Source: Medakamo hakoo | Lineage: Eukaryota; Chlorophyta; Trebouxiophyceae; Coccomyxaceae | DNA length: 64,000 nucleotides | NCBI GenBank assembly: GCA_026636295.1 | Contig: CP089456.1 | Span: forward strand, 62,001 to 126,000 | Direction of reading: 5' to 3' | Part shown: positions 1 through 12,021 of the stretch, piece by piece | Layout: the number at the start of each line of letters is the position of its first letter | How positions within the stretch are numbered: the first letter of the stretch is position 1 | Translations under genes and position numbers: made by a program | The notes under the pieces: generated by a model | Databases searched by the model: none | Seen by the model: only the letters and a program-made list of their open reading frames with translations | What the model was told of the DNA's origin: nothing

Positions 1-417
1 CCGCGCTGGAAGCGCAGGATGGCCGGCGAGTCGACGGGCTCGGCGGACAGGGTGAGCGCTTCCGGCGCCGCCCGCGCCGCAATGGCGGCCAGCCCTCGCT
101 GGAACCAGGCGAAGAGAGGCGGGTAGTCGAGCGTCCAGGGCGACGTGCTGTCCGTGTACCTGGGGAGGGGAGGGAGGGGAGGGAGGGGAGGGGAGGGGGG
201 CGTGGCATGAGAGAGACGGCACTCACTGACTGCCCGGCGCGGGCACGGAGAAGTGGGGACCAAAAAAATGAAGCGCGGCGCACCATGCGCTGAGCGGCAG
301 TTGCGACGTGACGGCCAGCCAGTTGCGGTGGACTTCATAGTCCGTGGACCTGTACACGGCGGGCGTGGCCAAGGCCAGTTTGAGGGCCGTGACGGCGGCC
401 AGGGTGCGGGACCGCAT
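1..417 (-). CDS. ALG8: ALG8, dolichyl-P-Glc:Glc1Man9GlcNAc2-PP-dolichol alpha-1,3-glucosyltransferase (partial, N-terminal part)
   Basis: ALG8 adds the second glucose to the lipid-linked N-glycan precursor in the ER membrane, using Dol-P-Glc. Two exons are visible on the minus strand: 284..417 (ATG at 417..415) and 1..159, with a 124-nt GT-AG intron (donor GTGCGC). The joined protein starts MRSRTLAAV and carries YRSTDYEVHRNWLA, then W-Y-T-D, then PWTLDYPPLFAWFQ. The DYPP motif in the first ER-lumenal loop is shared by ALG6 and ALG8. The RSTD-EVHRNWL stretch is the ALG8 version, not the ALG6 one. The gene runs off the left edge, so all later membrane segments are missing. The intron is a run of GGGGA units on the plus strand, which gives a C-rich polypyrimidine tract in the transcript. 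The donor splits the Trp codon and the joined frame stays open. Confidence 0.93.
162..200. repeat. G-rich (GGGGA)n tract in ALG8 intron 1
   Basis: A nearly pure run of GGGGA and GGGA units on the plus strand. In the ALG8 transcript it is the C/T-rich tract just before the CAG acceptor at 162..160. It could form a G-quadruplex on the plus strand. Composition was read directly; function is inferred. Confidence 0.7.
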
Positions 418-742
418 CGCGCGGGGAGGGGGTGGCGGCGAGGTCGAAACGAGCGCGCGGCGAGCACGGGGGGGACACACGGCCGCCCCACGGTGGGTGA
501 ACGCCCGGCGTGGGCGGTGACTCGCAGCGGGCTCGCTTGACGCACGACGCCCCTGGCTCCCCGACGGAGAAGTGGGGCGGGGAGTGAGGGAGCGGCGGCA
601 CGCCCTCCCGTTCGGCCCGGCCCCCCCTGCCTCGCGTCGCGCCAAAGAGAGACGGAGCAATGCCTCTGCTCTGGCTTCACTCCATTCACTTTCCGACCAG
701 CAAAAAAAAACCCTCCTCCGCGCTCCCCACTCGCAACCCACA
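418..742. promoter_or_regulatory. Head-to-head intergenic region between ALG8 (-) and THI4 (+)
   Basis: These 325 bases lie between two divergent start codons, so both promoters and 5' UTRs must fall here or overlap. I saw no TATA box and no other convincing motif. A short A-rich stretch near 700-712 precedes THI4. There is no sign of the conserved core of a thiamine-pyrophosphate aptamer. Confidence 0.5.
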
Positions 743-2744
<2,002 letters not shown>

Positions 2745-3443
2745 GCGGGGCGTGTGTGTGTGCTGCGGCCTGCACCTCCCAACGCCAACCTGAGCTTTGA
2801 TGCCGGCGCGGGCGCGGAGGGAGGCGGGCTCCGCCTCCCTCCCCCAACCCACCTAAGCGCGCCCGCCCGGATCATCCTCCCAACAACAAAACCGTGGGCG
2901 AGAGAGAGAGAAAACCAAAAACACCACCCGAATGAATCCAAACAAAACACAAAACCGTGGGAGTGGGTGTGCTGTGTGTGCTTTTTTTGCCTTTTTTTAC
3001 TATCGCGGCGTGTCTCAAACACTCGAGAATGCGAGGACGAGACCCCCTCCAAAAAAAAGAAAAAAAGTGTGGGCGTGGGCGGTTGGTTTGCCCTGTCGGC
3101 GGAGACAAAAAATGGAAGTTTTTTTTTGTGCGAGAAAAAGACGGAGCGAGGGGCCGCGGGGTGTGGGTGGGTGGGTGGGACGGAAAAGAGACGCGCGCTC
3201 TGTACCCCCTCCCAGCCTCCCACGCAGGGGGACACGGGTGGACAACAGCAACGCCCGCCGCGCATGCGTGCGCGGGCGCCGCCCCGCCCCCTCCTCAACT
3301 CTCTTGCGGGAGCGTGTGTAAAAGAAAAGGACCGCGCCCGGGGTTGACCCCGGCCCCTCTCTCCACTTTTTTTTTACTCTCCCGTCCCAACCCCTCGTCC
3401 GGCGCCCAAAGCAACTCCCCCCGCCCATCATCCCCGCCCCACC
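2745..3443. other. Convergent 3' region between THI4 (+) and the plastid membrane protein gene (-)
   Basis: About 700 bases with no supportable gene. Composition alternates between GC-rich DNA and many A or T homopolymers (for example near 2985, 3050, 3118 and 3366), as expected for 3' UTRs and spacer. A TGTAAAA at about 3316, the usual chlorophyte poly(A) signal, lies far from the THI4 stop, so its use is uncertain. Confidence 0.4.
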
Positions 3444-4489
3444 TCACGCCGACCCTTCGCGCTTGTCCAGGGCCCAGCCCGCCGCCGCCAGCCAGGCCGC
3501 GACGGTCAGGACGCGGGGCATGAAGAGCGAGAGGACGGGCGCGTGCGCCGCGGCTTCCAGGATGAGGCCGCCGACGCCCAGCACGATCAGCACCGAGTTG
3601 AGGGGCAGCTTGGGCAGGCCGCCAGGGCTGGCCTTCCACCCGGCACCGGACGACCCGGAGTTGGACGGGTCGACGACCGCCAGGGCCGTGGGAATGATTT
3701 TCGTGAAGGGCACGCGCACCGCGCCCCGCGCGTCGGCCGCTTTCTCCGCCGACAGCAGCGTGCCCTTCGGCGCCAGGGTCTGCGGGTCGACGGCGGGCGA
3801 GGACAGGATGAAGGACATGAGGTAGGCGACGCCGGCGGCGGCGCCCGCGGGTTCGGCCAGCAGGGAGAGGAGGACGTTGAGGCCTTGGGTGTTGTTTTTT
3901 TTGGGGGGTGGGGGTGGGGTGGGGGTGTGTGTGGGGGGGGGGATGAGGGGAGCGTGTGGGTCGGGCGACGGCCGTTTGCTGGGAGCTGCGGACGCTTGCG
4001 AAGAGGGGGCCGGGAAGGCCGGCTCCGCACGGTCGTTCCTCTCAATCACGCTTGAAACTTGCCCCATTTTGACGGGCGGGGTCCGCATCAGGGTCTGCGC
4101 GATGCGGACTGAGGCCTGCGTGCCTGCACCCATAACCAGCCGCGGTGGCACCCCAGCGGTGCAATCCCCGTCGCTCGCCCGCTCTCTTTCTTATCCTCAC
4201 CAGGAATGGAGTGCGCGACCGCGTCCGCCGCGACCGCCGCGCCCAACGGGATCAGACCCGCCGGCGTTTGCAGGCGCGCGATCTCCTTGTCCGTGTCTTC
4301 GGCCGTCAGGGCGCCGACGGCGACGGGGACGGCGATGGCCAGGGTCGACGCCAGCGCTTCCACGACGACGTTGGACGCCCGCGGCGCGACGCACGCATTG
4401 CGGGCGCGGCGGGGAGCGCCGGCGGGCGCGCGGCCGCTCCGAGACGCCGGCAGCTGGGTGCGCGAGAGAGAGGCCTGCACAGTCTGCAT
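3444..4489 (-). CDS. Unidentified plastid-targeted multi-pass membrane protein
   Basis: Exons 4201..4489 and 3444..3883 (intron 317 nt, donor GTGAGG, acceptor AAG) encode 242 aa. The N-terminal ~50 residues are rich in Ser, Arg and Ala with no acid (MQTVQASLSRTQLPASRSGR), like a chloroplast transit peptide. Three hydrophobic regions follow: about residues 52-72 (ALASTLAIAVPVAVGALTA), 83-130 (two adjacent segments around HSIPGLNVLLSLLAEP) and 185-230. A soluble loop with KGTLLSAEKAADARG lies between. I do not recognise the family. The start at 4489 is chosen because the transit-like sequence begins there; an in-frame Met at 4528 is possible. The splice keeps the frame open and joins two hydrophobic halves smoothly, which supports the model. 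Confidence 0.7.
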
Positions 4490-4767
4490 TGGTGAGGGTT
4501 GGGCGGTGGGGACGGGAGCGGCGGGCAACTAGGCGGGGACGGAAAAAAAGGAAAAGTGGGAGGGGGCCGGCTGGTTTTGCACTCCACCATCCCCACCCCC
4601 CTCCCTCCATCCCCCGCCCCCGTCAAAGACCCGTCTGTGCGGCGTCCAAAGGCTGGCACGAAACCACAGCTCGCGCGCCACACGCCCTTGGCCCTCACTG
4701 CACGCGGCACCTTTCTCCCTCCGCGTGGAGTCTCCGCCTGTCCGTCTCTCCCTCCAACCCCCACCCA

Positions 4768-4804
<37 letters not shown>

Positions 4805-4879
4805 ACCCACCCACCCACCCATCCCCCCCGCCCCCCACCCACCCACCCATCCCCCCCCCGCCCACGCGCCCGCCCCCAC
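4490..4879. other. Spacer and RPA1 3' region with long C tract
   Basis: 390 bases between the start of the plastid membrane protein gene and the RPA1 stop, both on the minus strand. It must hold the promoter of the former and the 3' UTR of RPA1. It contains a pure run of 36 C followed by CCCA/CCCG repeats. Nothing else is supportable. Confidence 0.4.
4769..4866. repeat. C36 homopolymer followed by (CCCA/CCCG)n
   Basis: Positions 4769..4804 are uninterrupted C, followed by ACCC/CCCA units and shorter C runs to about 4866. It lies in the RPA1 3' region, where the RPA1 transcript would carry a G36 run. Such runs are hard to sequence, so the exact length is doubtful. Confidence 0.9.
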
Positions 4880-5328
4880 TCAAGCGGCCGCGATCCCGTC
4901 GATGGCCGCCACGAGCCGTTTGGCCTCCGCGCCCCAGTCCAGCGGGGACAGCGAGTGCACCGCCAGCCGGCGCCGCAGCTCGCCATTGTACTCCTGGGTC
5001 CGGGACTGGACGCGCATGAGCCACGTGGAGAACTGGGCGGCGCGGACCGCGGACGCAAACGCCTTGCCGCCGTCGGGCGCCGGCCCGCCGTCGCTGCCCT
5101 CTTTCAGGGCGGCCAGCTCGTCCGCGGACGCGCCCAGCAGGCACCGGGCGGCGTCGTCGAACAGGGCGACGGTCTCCTCCCCGCTCGCGTCCGCGGCCTT
5201 GGCTTGCAGCACATAGCGCCGGGTCATGGACGGGTGCAGCGTCGCGTCGTACTCGCACCACCACCCGCCGTCGCGGGGGACGACCTTGCGGTTGTGGTCG
5301 GCGGGGGCGGCGGCGTACCACATGGTCT

Positions 5329-5374
<46 letters not shown>

Positions 5375-7236
5375 GTGAGTGTGTCATGGGGAGGGGGTGA
5401 GGCAGGAGCGGGCGGGACACGAGGGGGGTGATGGGAGTTTGCGACCCGCGCGCGCCAGAGTGGAGGAGGCAGGGGGAAACAAGACGCGCGCAAAAAGCCG
5501 CCTTCCGCACCTGGTCAGGGTCGACCATCGTGACCGTCGCGACGACCGTGTGATACTCCGGTTTGGCCGTCGGCGGCGGCAGGGCTTCGCCCGGCTTGGC
5601 CGCCAGGTCGCTCAGCACGGCGCGGGGCTTGGGGCCGGAGCCGGCGCCCGGCCGGCCCATCCCTTCACCTGCGGCCACAAAGCCGGCCGCACCGCCCAGC
5701 TTGGAGCCTTCGGCCGCCCACCAGGCGCGCAGGTCGTCCGCCGCCTGGCCGGCCGGGTTCAGGGCCACGGACGACCGGGCCAGCGCGGAGACCGACACGC
5801 CGTTGAAGTCGGAGACGCGGCAGTGCGACACAGAAATGATGGGTGGGGGGCCGCCCGCCGCGGCCGCTTCCGCGGCTTTGGCCTCCGCGTCCGCGCCCGC
5901 CCCTTCGGCCGCGGCGCCCCACAGGGTCAGGACGACGGACTTGCCGGACGCGTCGCCGACCGTCAAGTCGCGGCGGGCGAGCTCGGCAGAGTCGGACTTG
6001 CGCTTGACGGAGCCGAGCGGGCCCGCGGCCAGGAGGAAGCCGATGACGTCGACGGGCGCCTTGCGGCCGATGTGCGGGGCCAGGGAGCCGATGGGTACGT
6101 AGGACAGGCGGGCGGTGGGGGTGCGGGCGGCCGCCGGCCCGCCGCCGCCGCCCAGCCCCGGCGGCGCTTCCTCGACGACCGACCCGACGCCAAAGTCCAG
6201 TTGGTAGGGGTTGCGCGTCGCCGCGTACGCCTTGGAGGCGGGCTTGACCTTGCCCTTGGCGAAGTAGTAGCAGGCCTTTTCCTTGAGGACCGGGTCCCAC
6301 CGGTCGGCGGCCTCCCGCCAGAAGGTCGCCTCGATCGCGTCGCCCGCCTCGTCGACCAGTTCGACGGAAAAGACCGACAGGCCGCCGGCCGTCGTGCGCT
6401 TGGGACCGCGGCGCTCCACCCAGGCGCGCAGCGTCCAGGCGGGCGTGTACGGGTTCAGGGCGGCGATGGGCAGGGAGGGGCGGCCGCCAGCGGGCGTGGC
6501 GGCGGCGGGCGGCGTCGGGCCGGCCGCACCGGCCGCGGCCCGGACGGGCGCGGGCGTCGTCGCGGGCGGCTTGGCGTTTTCGTCGGCTGGCAGGACGTCG
6601 CACGCCGTGACGACGGCTTTGGTGCCGCCGGACAGGGCCGAGACGGAGTAGGCCGTCAGGCGGAGGACGGAGCCGGAGGTCAGGGAGCCGGCTTCCACGA
6701 GCTTGGAGGCCTGGGGGGAGTGTTTTTTTGATGGGGGAGAGAGAGCTGAGTGCGAGTGCGGGCAAAAGACGACGGCCACCACCCAGCCACCCCGTCGCAA
6801 CTCACCTCCGTGCTCAGGACGGCGTCCAGGGTGTCAGACCCATCGGTCAGGATGGCGGTGTACTTGCCCGTGGCGCCCAGGGGCGCGACGGAGGTGGCCT
6901 GGAGCGTGTGGAGAGAGACATGTTTGCGCGCCGTTTTCGATTTTTTTTCGAGTTCGGGGGGAGCTGTCGGCGTGGCGTGTGCGGGCGGAACGCCACACAC
7001 GCCTGCGCCACGCACACCCGACACAGCTCCAATGTCTCGAGGCAGGGCTGGTAGGGCGGGGAGCGGCGTTGCAAGGCGCCCGGGCCCGCGGCGCGGGTCG
7101 CAAAGCAGATGCTGCGGCACGCCCAAACAGCCGCGACGGCCGTTTTCACGTCTCTCTCCCGCACCTTGAGCACCACCGCTTCACCCGCGTCGAAGCCGTC
7201 GGCTTTCATGCGCAGGATCGCTCCCGCGCTGAGCAT
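4880..7236 (-). CDS. RPA1: RPA1, replication protein A 70-kDa subunit
   Basis: Large subunit of the ssDNA-binding trimer used in replication, repair and recombination. Exons 7165..7236, 6806..6898, 5511..6710 and 4880..5326 give 603 aa. All introns are phase 0 (266, 95 and 184 nt). Order: N-terminal OB fold DBD-F (1-105, starting MLSAGAILRMKADG), Pro/Ala linker, DBD-A from LNPYTPAWTLRAW (about 140-250), DBD-B (about 270-400, with LTVGDASGKSVVLTLWG) and DBD-C (about 430-603). DBD-C normally carries a four-Cys zinc ribbon. Here the expected positions read YAAAPADHNRKV and WWCEYD, leaving one Cys (479) and a possible His466. DBD-C otherwise aligns to its end. Intron 3 holds a GT microsatellite. 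RPA3 lies 1.8 kb upstream on the other strand, with DCP1 between. Confidence 0.95.
5327..5385. repeat. (GT)n microsatellite in RPA1 intron 3
   Basis: An almost perfect GT repeat with a few interruptions. It abuts the RPA1 exon 4 acceptor, so the transcript's 3' splice site is preceded by (CA)n instead of a normal pyrimidine tract. Confidence 0.9.
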
Positions 7237-7550
7237 GTTTGGTTGGTAGGAAGAGGAGAGGGGCGTGTGTGGGCCGCGGTTTTTTTCTTTCGGCTGTCGA
7301 CCGAGGAGACGAGTGAAGAGGAGCTGCAGCCGGGCACCAAAAAACAAACGACCTTGGGAAAAAATGTTTTTTCTTCTCGCCTGGGAGGGAGACGCGGGTC
7401 TTTTTTCGTCCGCCGCCGTCGACCTAGCTATGTGCGGAGCTGCTAGACTCTGAGTGCAACAAGCCCAACACACACCGCACTCCTGCCCCCCCGCCCTCCA
7501 CCCTCTCCATCCACCTCCACCCCTCTTGCTCCCACATCTTTTTTTTTTTT
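7237..7550. other. RPA1 upstream / DCP1 downstream spacer
   Basis: 314 bases between two minus-strand genes in tandem. It must hold the RPA1 promoter and the DCP1 3' end. Several T and A runs (7279, 7360, 7541) are visible, and no gene. Confidence 0.4.
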
Positions 7551-8836
7551 TTAGTTCGGCGGCAGCGCGCCCGCCCGCCGCAACGCGCCCGCGACCGCCT
7601 CCACGAAATAATCGTCCGCCAGCAGGGCGCCCAACGCCCGGCGCACCGCGTCCGCCTGCCAGGCCGGCCCCTGTGTCGGCTGCGTCGACGGCTGGGACTG
7701 CGGCGGCGGCGGGGGCGGCGGAGCGGGCGCGGCCGGCTGTGGTTGAGGCGGCGGGGGCGGGACCGCGACCGCGGCGGGCGCGGACGCGGCCGCTTTGGAC
7801 ATGAGCCGGGCCAGCGGGTTGCTGCCCGCCGCCGCCGCAGCTGGCGGCGGCGGCGGCGGCGGAGGCGCGGCAGGCGCAGCCACGGGCGGCGACTGCTGGG
7901 ACGGCCCGCCGCCACTGATGGACGCGGCGCCGGAGAAGAGGGCGGCCAGGTGCGCGCCCGGGTCTTGCGGCCCGCCGACGGCCGGCGCTGCGTGCGGCGG
8001 CGGCGGCGGGGGTGCGCCCGCCGGCGCGCCACCCCGCCCCCCCAACGGATCATACCCGGCCGGCAGGGTGACCTGCTCATCCCAGAAGCCGTCGGCCTTG
8101 GCGGGCGTGGAGGATGGGGCGCGCGAGGCGGCGGCCGCGGGCGCAGGCGCGGCAGGCGGCGGCGGCGGCGGCGGCGGCGCGCCGCCCCCGCCCCCACTCG
8201 CCGCCAGGCTCGCCAGCAGGCCGCCCACCCGGTCGCATTCCGCCGCGTCGTAGAACCAGATGCCGACGACCGCGTCGCCGGCCGTGCGCGTCAGCAGGTA
8301 GGGCGGCGCCGCCTCGAACTGGCACTCCGGGCGGAGGGGCTCGCTCCAGTTGGGGCCGGCCTTCTTGTTGAGGATGACGACGGCGGGCCCGCCGCCCGAG
8401 CGGCGCACGACGAACAGGGAGCCCTCCACGTCTTTGCGCTGCCAGGCGCCTGCCGACGTGTCGTAGTCGTACAGGGCGACGTGGCCGCCAGACGCCAGGA
8501 TCTGTTGATGGGGGCGGGGGAGGGGGGGGGGGGTTGGGAGGGGGGGCGAGACTGGCGCGGGGTGGCGCGTGCTTTGTCGAGCCGTCCAGGGCTTGGACGA
8601 CCGCGCGCGGCTTCCATGCTTCGCAGCAGGTAGGGCGACGCCTCGCACCACCCAGCGAAGTCGACGGATGGAGTGGACGGCGGCGGATCTGTGCTGGGCG
8701 ACGCGGGCAAGCGTCAGCGCATCAGCGTGCCCGGCCAGCGGCCAACCCCCCTCCCACAAACGACCGCGGTACGTCGCACCTCCTCCACGCTCGGGTCCTG
8801 CCGCTTCAGGACGGACAAGTTGAGGGCGTCCGCCAT
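7551..8836 (-). CDS. DCP1: DCP1, mRNA-decapping complex activator (EVH1 domain)
   Basis: DCP1 activates the decapping enzyme DCP2 in cytoplasmic P-bodies. Exons 8780..8836 and 7551..8501 (278-nt intron, donor GTGCGA) give 335 aa. Exon 1 encodes MADALNLSVLKRQDPSVEE, and exon 2 continues with ILASGGHVALYDYD. This rebuilds the conserved N-terminal helix and first strand of the DCP1 EVH1 domain. Further family motifs are WQRKDVEGSLFVVRR, VILNKK, PYLLTR and GIWFYDAAECDRVG (to about residue 125). A long Ala/Pro/Gly-rich linker follows. The last ~35 residues (ADAVRRALGALLADDYFVEA) look like the DCP1 trimerisation helix. The start Met at 8836 matches the family N-terminus. Confidence 0.95.
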
Positions 8837-9006
8837 TTCTGTCCGCGCGCGCGCGCCCGGCAGAAAGTGTGTGCAGTGTGAGAAAAAAAATGGTGTGGGG
8901 GTCTGCGGGCCGCGCTCGTGCTCGCTCGCTTCACTCCCGCGTCGTCACCAGAAGCATTCTGCTTCGACGCTTGCCTCCCAGACAACGAACCCCCACCCTC
9001 CCAAAG
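8837..9006. promoter_or_regulatory. 170-bp head-to-head promoter region, DCP1 (-) / RPA3 (+)
   Basis: Only 170 bases separate the two start codons, so the core promoters must overlap. A short A run at 8881-8888 and a GCGCGCGC stretch at 8847-8854 are the only visible features. No TATA box is seen. Confidence 0.5.
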
Positions 9007-9816
9007 ATGGACACCTCCACCGCCGCCCCACGTGTCTCCGCGTCCCAGCTGCCCGGCCTGGTCGGCAAGAAGGTCCTGCTGGTTGGCAAGGTGCGCGCAG
9101 CGCGGGTGCCGCGGTGGAGGACGCGGTGTGGTCGTCGCGGCCAGCGGAGCAGGGGAGGGGTGGCGAGGTGCTGCCCAGCGCCTCGTGCGGTGGCGGGCCA
9201 GGGCGCGCACTGGCACCGCCATCGCGGCGCCAGTGGTTCATCGCGGCGCGCCCCGCCGCCGGCGGGACACGCGCTCGCGCGAAATGGGCGCGCGCGCGCA
9301 AACCGAAACGAATGCGCTCTCACGTCTCCTTGTCTCACCCCGCCCCGCCGCACCGCCCGCCCACTCAAACCCGTAGGTGGAAAACGTGTCCGGCAACGTG
9401 GCCACCGTGACCGCCTGTGACGGCGCGTCCGTGGCCGTCACGCTGGCCGCGTCGCAGGGCGCGGCGCTGGACGCGCCGGTCGTCGAGTTTGACTGCGTCG
9501 TCACGGCGCCCGGCGCGGTGGAGGAGGTGGGGCTGCGGTCCCCGCTGTCGGCCAACTTTGGTGAGTGGGAGGCAGCGGTCCCGCGTGTGTGTGGGCTGGG
9601 TGAGGGGGGGAAAGCGACGAGGGGCGGCTGTGCGTGGCGGCGGAACGCATCGCTCGTGCGCGCTCTGGCCCTGTGCGCTGCGCGCGCTGTGCCCAGCCCG
9701 CCCCTCTCCCTCACACCGCCTCTCTCTCTCCGCCCTCCCCCACCCCGCCAGACATGGCCACCTACCACGAGCTCGTCAAGAAGGCCGGCTCCACGTACCG
9801 CGAGATCTTCGTGTGA
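9007..9816 (+). CDS. RPA3: RPA3, replication protein A 14-kDa subunit
   Basis: Smallest subunit of the RPA trimer; a single OB fold that holds RPA1 and RPA2 together. Exons 9007..9090, 9377..9560 and 9752..9816 give 110 aa, the usual size for the family. The N-terminus reads MDTSTAAPRVSASQLPGLVG, then KKVLLVGKVENVSGN. The middle has the strand pattern of the OB fold with APVVEFDCVV, and the end reads YHELVKKAGSTYREIF, matching the C-terminal helix of plant RPA14. Both introns (286 and 191 nt) are GT-AG, with donors GTGCGC and GTGAGT. Confidence 0.92.
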
Positions 9817-9967
9817 AGGGGGCGGCGTGGAGCGCGTGGGGTGGTGTAAAGGGAACGGAACGGAGAGGGCCGCAATGTGCACACAGCCAGGACTACACAG
9901 CCAGGCCGTCTCGCTCCACCACAGGCCCTCCCCTCCCCTCCGCCCCCGCCCCCCTCCCTCCCTTCTT

Positions 9968-11856
9968 CTACTGCCTCCACAGCCGGACGACTTTGTCCCG
10001 GCCCCCGCTCGCCACGCACCCCCCGTCCGGACTCCAGTCCAGCGCGTACACTTCGTCCGCGTGGCCGGGGAGGTCCACCTTCACCTTGCCGGTCGACGCG
10101 TCCCACACCTTGAGCGTCGAGTCCTTGGACGCGGACGCGAGCAGGCGGGAGTCGGCGGACCAGGCCACCATGTAGACGGGTCCGACGTGGCCGCGCAGGG
10201 TGGCCAGGTGGGACCCGGTCTCCCCATCCCACAGGCGCACCGACTTGTCAAAGGACGCGGACGCCAGCAGGCGGCCGTCGGGCGAGAAGGCCACGTGATT
10301 GACGGCCTGGGCGTGGCCCGTCAGCCGGGCGAGGGGCTTGGTGGAGTCGGACGGACACCACAGGTGCAGCGTGTAATCGTCGGACGCGGTGACCAGGCGC
10401 TCCGGGCGGCCACCCGTCGCGGACGCGTAGCGCCGGCTGGCCGCCGCCTGGACCGACGACGGGGCGGGCGGCGGTCCGCCGCCGCCGCCGCCCGCCGCCG
10501 CCGCGTCCTTGGCGGCGCCGCGCCTCTCGCCCGGGTGTTCGCACGCACCCGTCCGCAGCGCGTGCGCGGACGACAGCGCCAGCGCGTTCACCCAGTGGCC
10601 GTGCCCGGCCAGGACGGCCACGCGCGCGCCCGTGTCTGGATCCCACACGCACACGGCCGCATCGCGGCCCGCGCTGTACAGCCGCCCCGCCCCGCCCCAG
10701 GCCAGGGCGGTCACGGCCAGGCGGTGGCCGGACAGGGAGCGCAGGCACTTGCGGGTGGTGACGTCCCAGATCTGCTTGTGTGGGCGCGGCGCGGCGTGAG
10801 AAATTAGAAAGCACGGACAGCGCGCGCGGTGGGGCCAGGCGGGTCCCACCTCCCCCCGCTCTCTCACCTTGACAGTCGTGTCCTTGGACCCCGTCGCCAG
10901 GCGCTTGCAGGGCGACCCGCCCGCGTGCACGGGTTCCCAGGCCAGGCAGGTCACCCACTTCGTGTGCCCCTTGCACGCGCCGAGGGGGGAGGGGCGGGAC
11001 ACGCCGCCGCGGCGGGCGGGGGCGGGCCCGCCCGCCCGCCCGCCCCCGTCCCACACCAGCACCGCCGCGTCCATGCCCCCCGACGCCAGGAACGCGCCGT
11101 CCGGCGACCAGGCCAGGGCCAGCACCCAGCCGCCGTGGCCGCCCAGCACGGCGGCGGGGCCGGCCGTGGACAGGTCCCACAGGCGGACGGTCGTGTCGCC
11201 CGACCCAGACGCGAGTGACCGCCCGTCGGGCGAGAAGGCGACCGCCAGCACCGACTCGGTGTGGCCCGGCAGGGTGGACGCACACCGGGACACGGGCCGC
11301 ACCCGGAAGGGCGCTTGCGGCCGGCAGACGACGGGGGTGAGGCCTTCCAGCGACGCGGCCGCGGACGCCAGGTGGGCCCCGAGCGTGGCCGGCCCGCCGC
11401 GGGCCCCCGGGGCGGGCGAGACCAGGGGCGCGCCCGCGACGGTGAAGGCGTACGGCAGCGTCGGGTTGTCGTCGTCATCCCGGGACGCGCCTTTCACGGA
11501 GTTGACCAGGGCTTCCAGCTGGGGTGGGGTGACGGTGGACGGCACGTCGAGGGTCGGGCCTGTGGGGGTGGGTCGATGGGATGGGATGGGGCGGGAAGAC
11601 TGGGGGTGAAAAAAAGAGCGCGGCCGCATGTCTAGCCGCGAAACATTGCGCGCTCCCCACCAATTAACGCACCGATGGCCACGCCCTCCTCGTCCACCAG
11701 CTGGATGATAATGTTGGTCGTGGCCTCCACGGCGGGCGTTGAGCTGGTTGGCCCCGCCTTCCCGGCTGTCCGCGCGGCCTTGGCCGGGCGCACCGCCGGC
11801 GGCTCGCCCGCATTCGCGCTGCCGCCGGGCGCCGGGCCCGGGCCGGGCTGCGTCAT
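9968..11856 (-). CDS. NLE1: NLE1/Rsa4, Notchless WD-repeat 60S assembly factor
   Basis: Works in the nucleus in late pre-60S maturation, where the AAA protein Midasin (MDN1) pulls on it. Exons 11673..11856, 10868..11559 and 9968..10771 give 559 aa. After a Pro/Ala-rich start, the NLE domain spans about residues 45-160 (NIIIQLVDEEGVAIG, LPYAFTVAGAPL, PQAPFRVRPVSRCASTLPGH). WD40 repeats follow with typical GH...WD spacing: SPDGRSLASGSGDTTVRLWD, HTKWVTCLAWEPVH, IWDVTTRKCLRSLSGH, GHGHWVNALALS, FDKSVRLWDGETG, KDSTLKVWDASTG, GHADEVYALDWSPDGG. It is longer than the usual ~480 aa because of low-complexity inserts (Gly/Ala near residues 250 and 385). Introns are 113 and 96 nt. Confidence 0.96.
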
Positions 11857-12021
11857 TTGGTAATGTGGCTAGAGACTGCGTGCGTGTGTGTGCGCGCGTG
11901 GCTAGCCTAGAAGAGCGGTGCGAGGATGAAGCCGCCGAGCCGGGACGGCGAAGCAGGAATTTCGGTCTGCCTTTCAACGCTACCAACAACAAAAAACAGT
12001 GTCACACCCCCGCCCATCCCA

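Noticed and set aside
2940-3400. Poly(A)-tailed retrocopy or SINE
   Set aside because: A and T runs are scattered on both strands without a common body, target-site duplication or repeated copy elsewhere in the window.
9007-9816. Bacterial contamination suggested by high GC and small genes
   Set aside because: Spliceosomal introns in most genes and purely eukaryotic families (RPA3, RPL30, NDUFA1, ALG5) exclude it.
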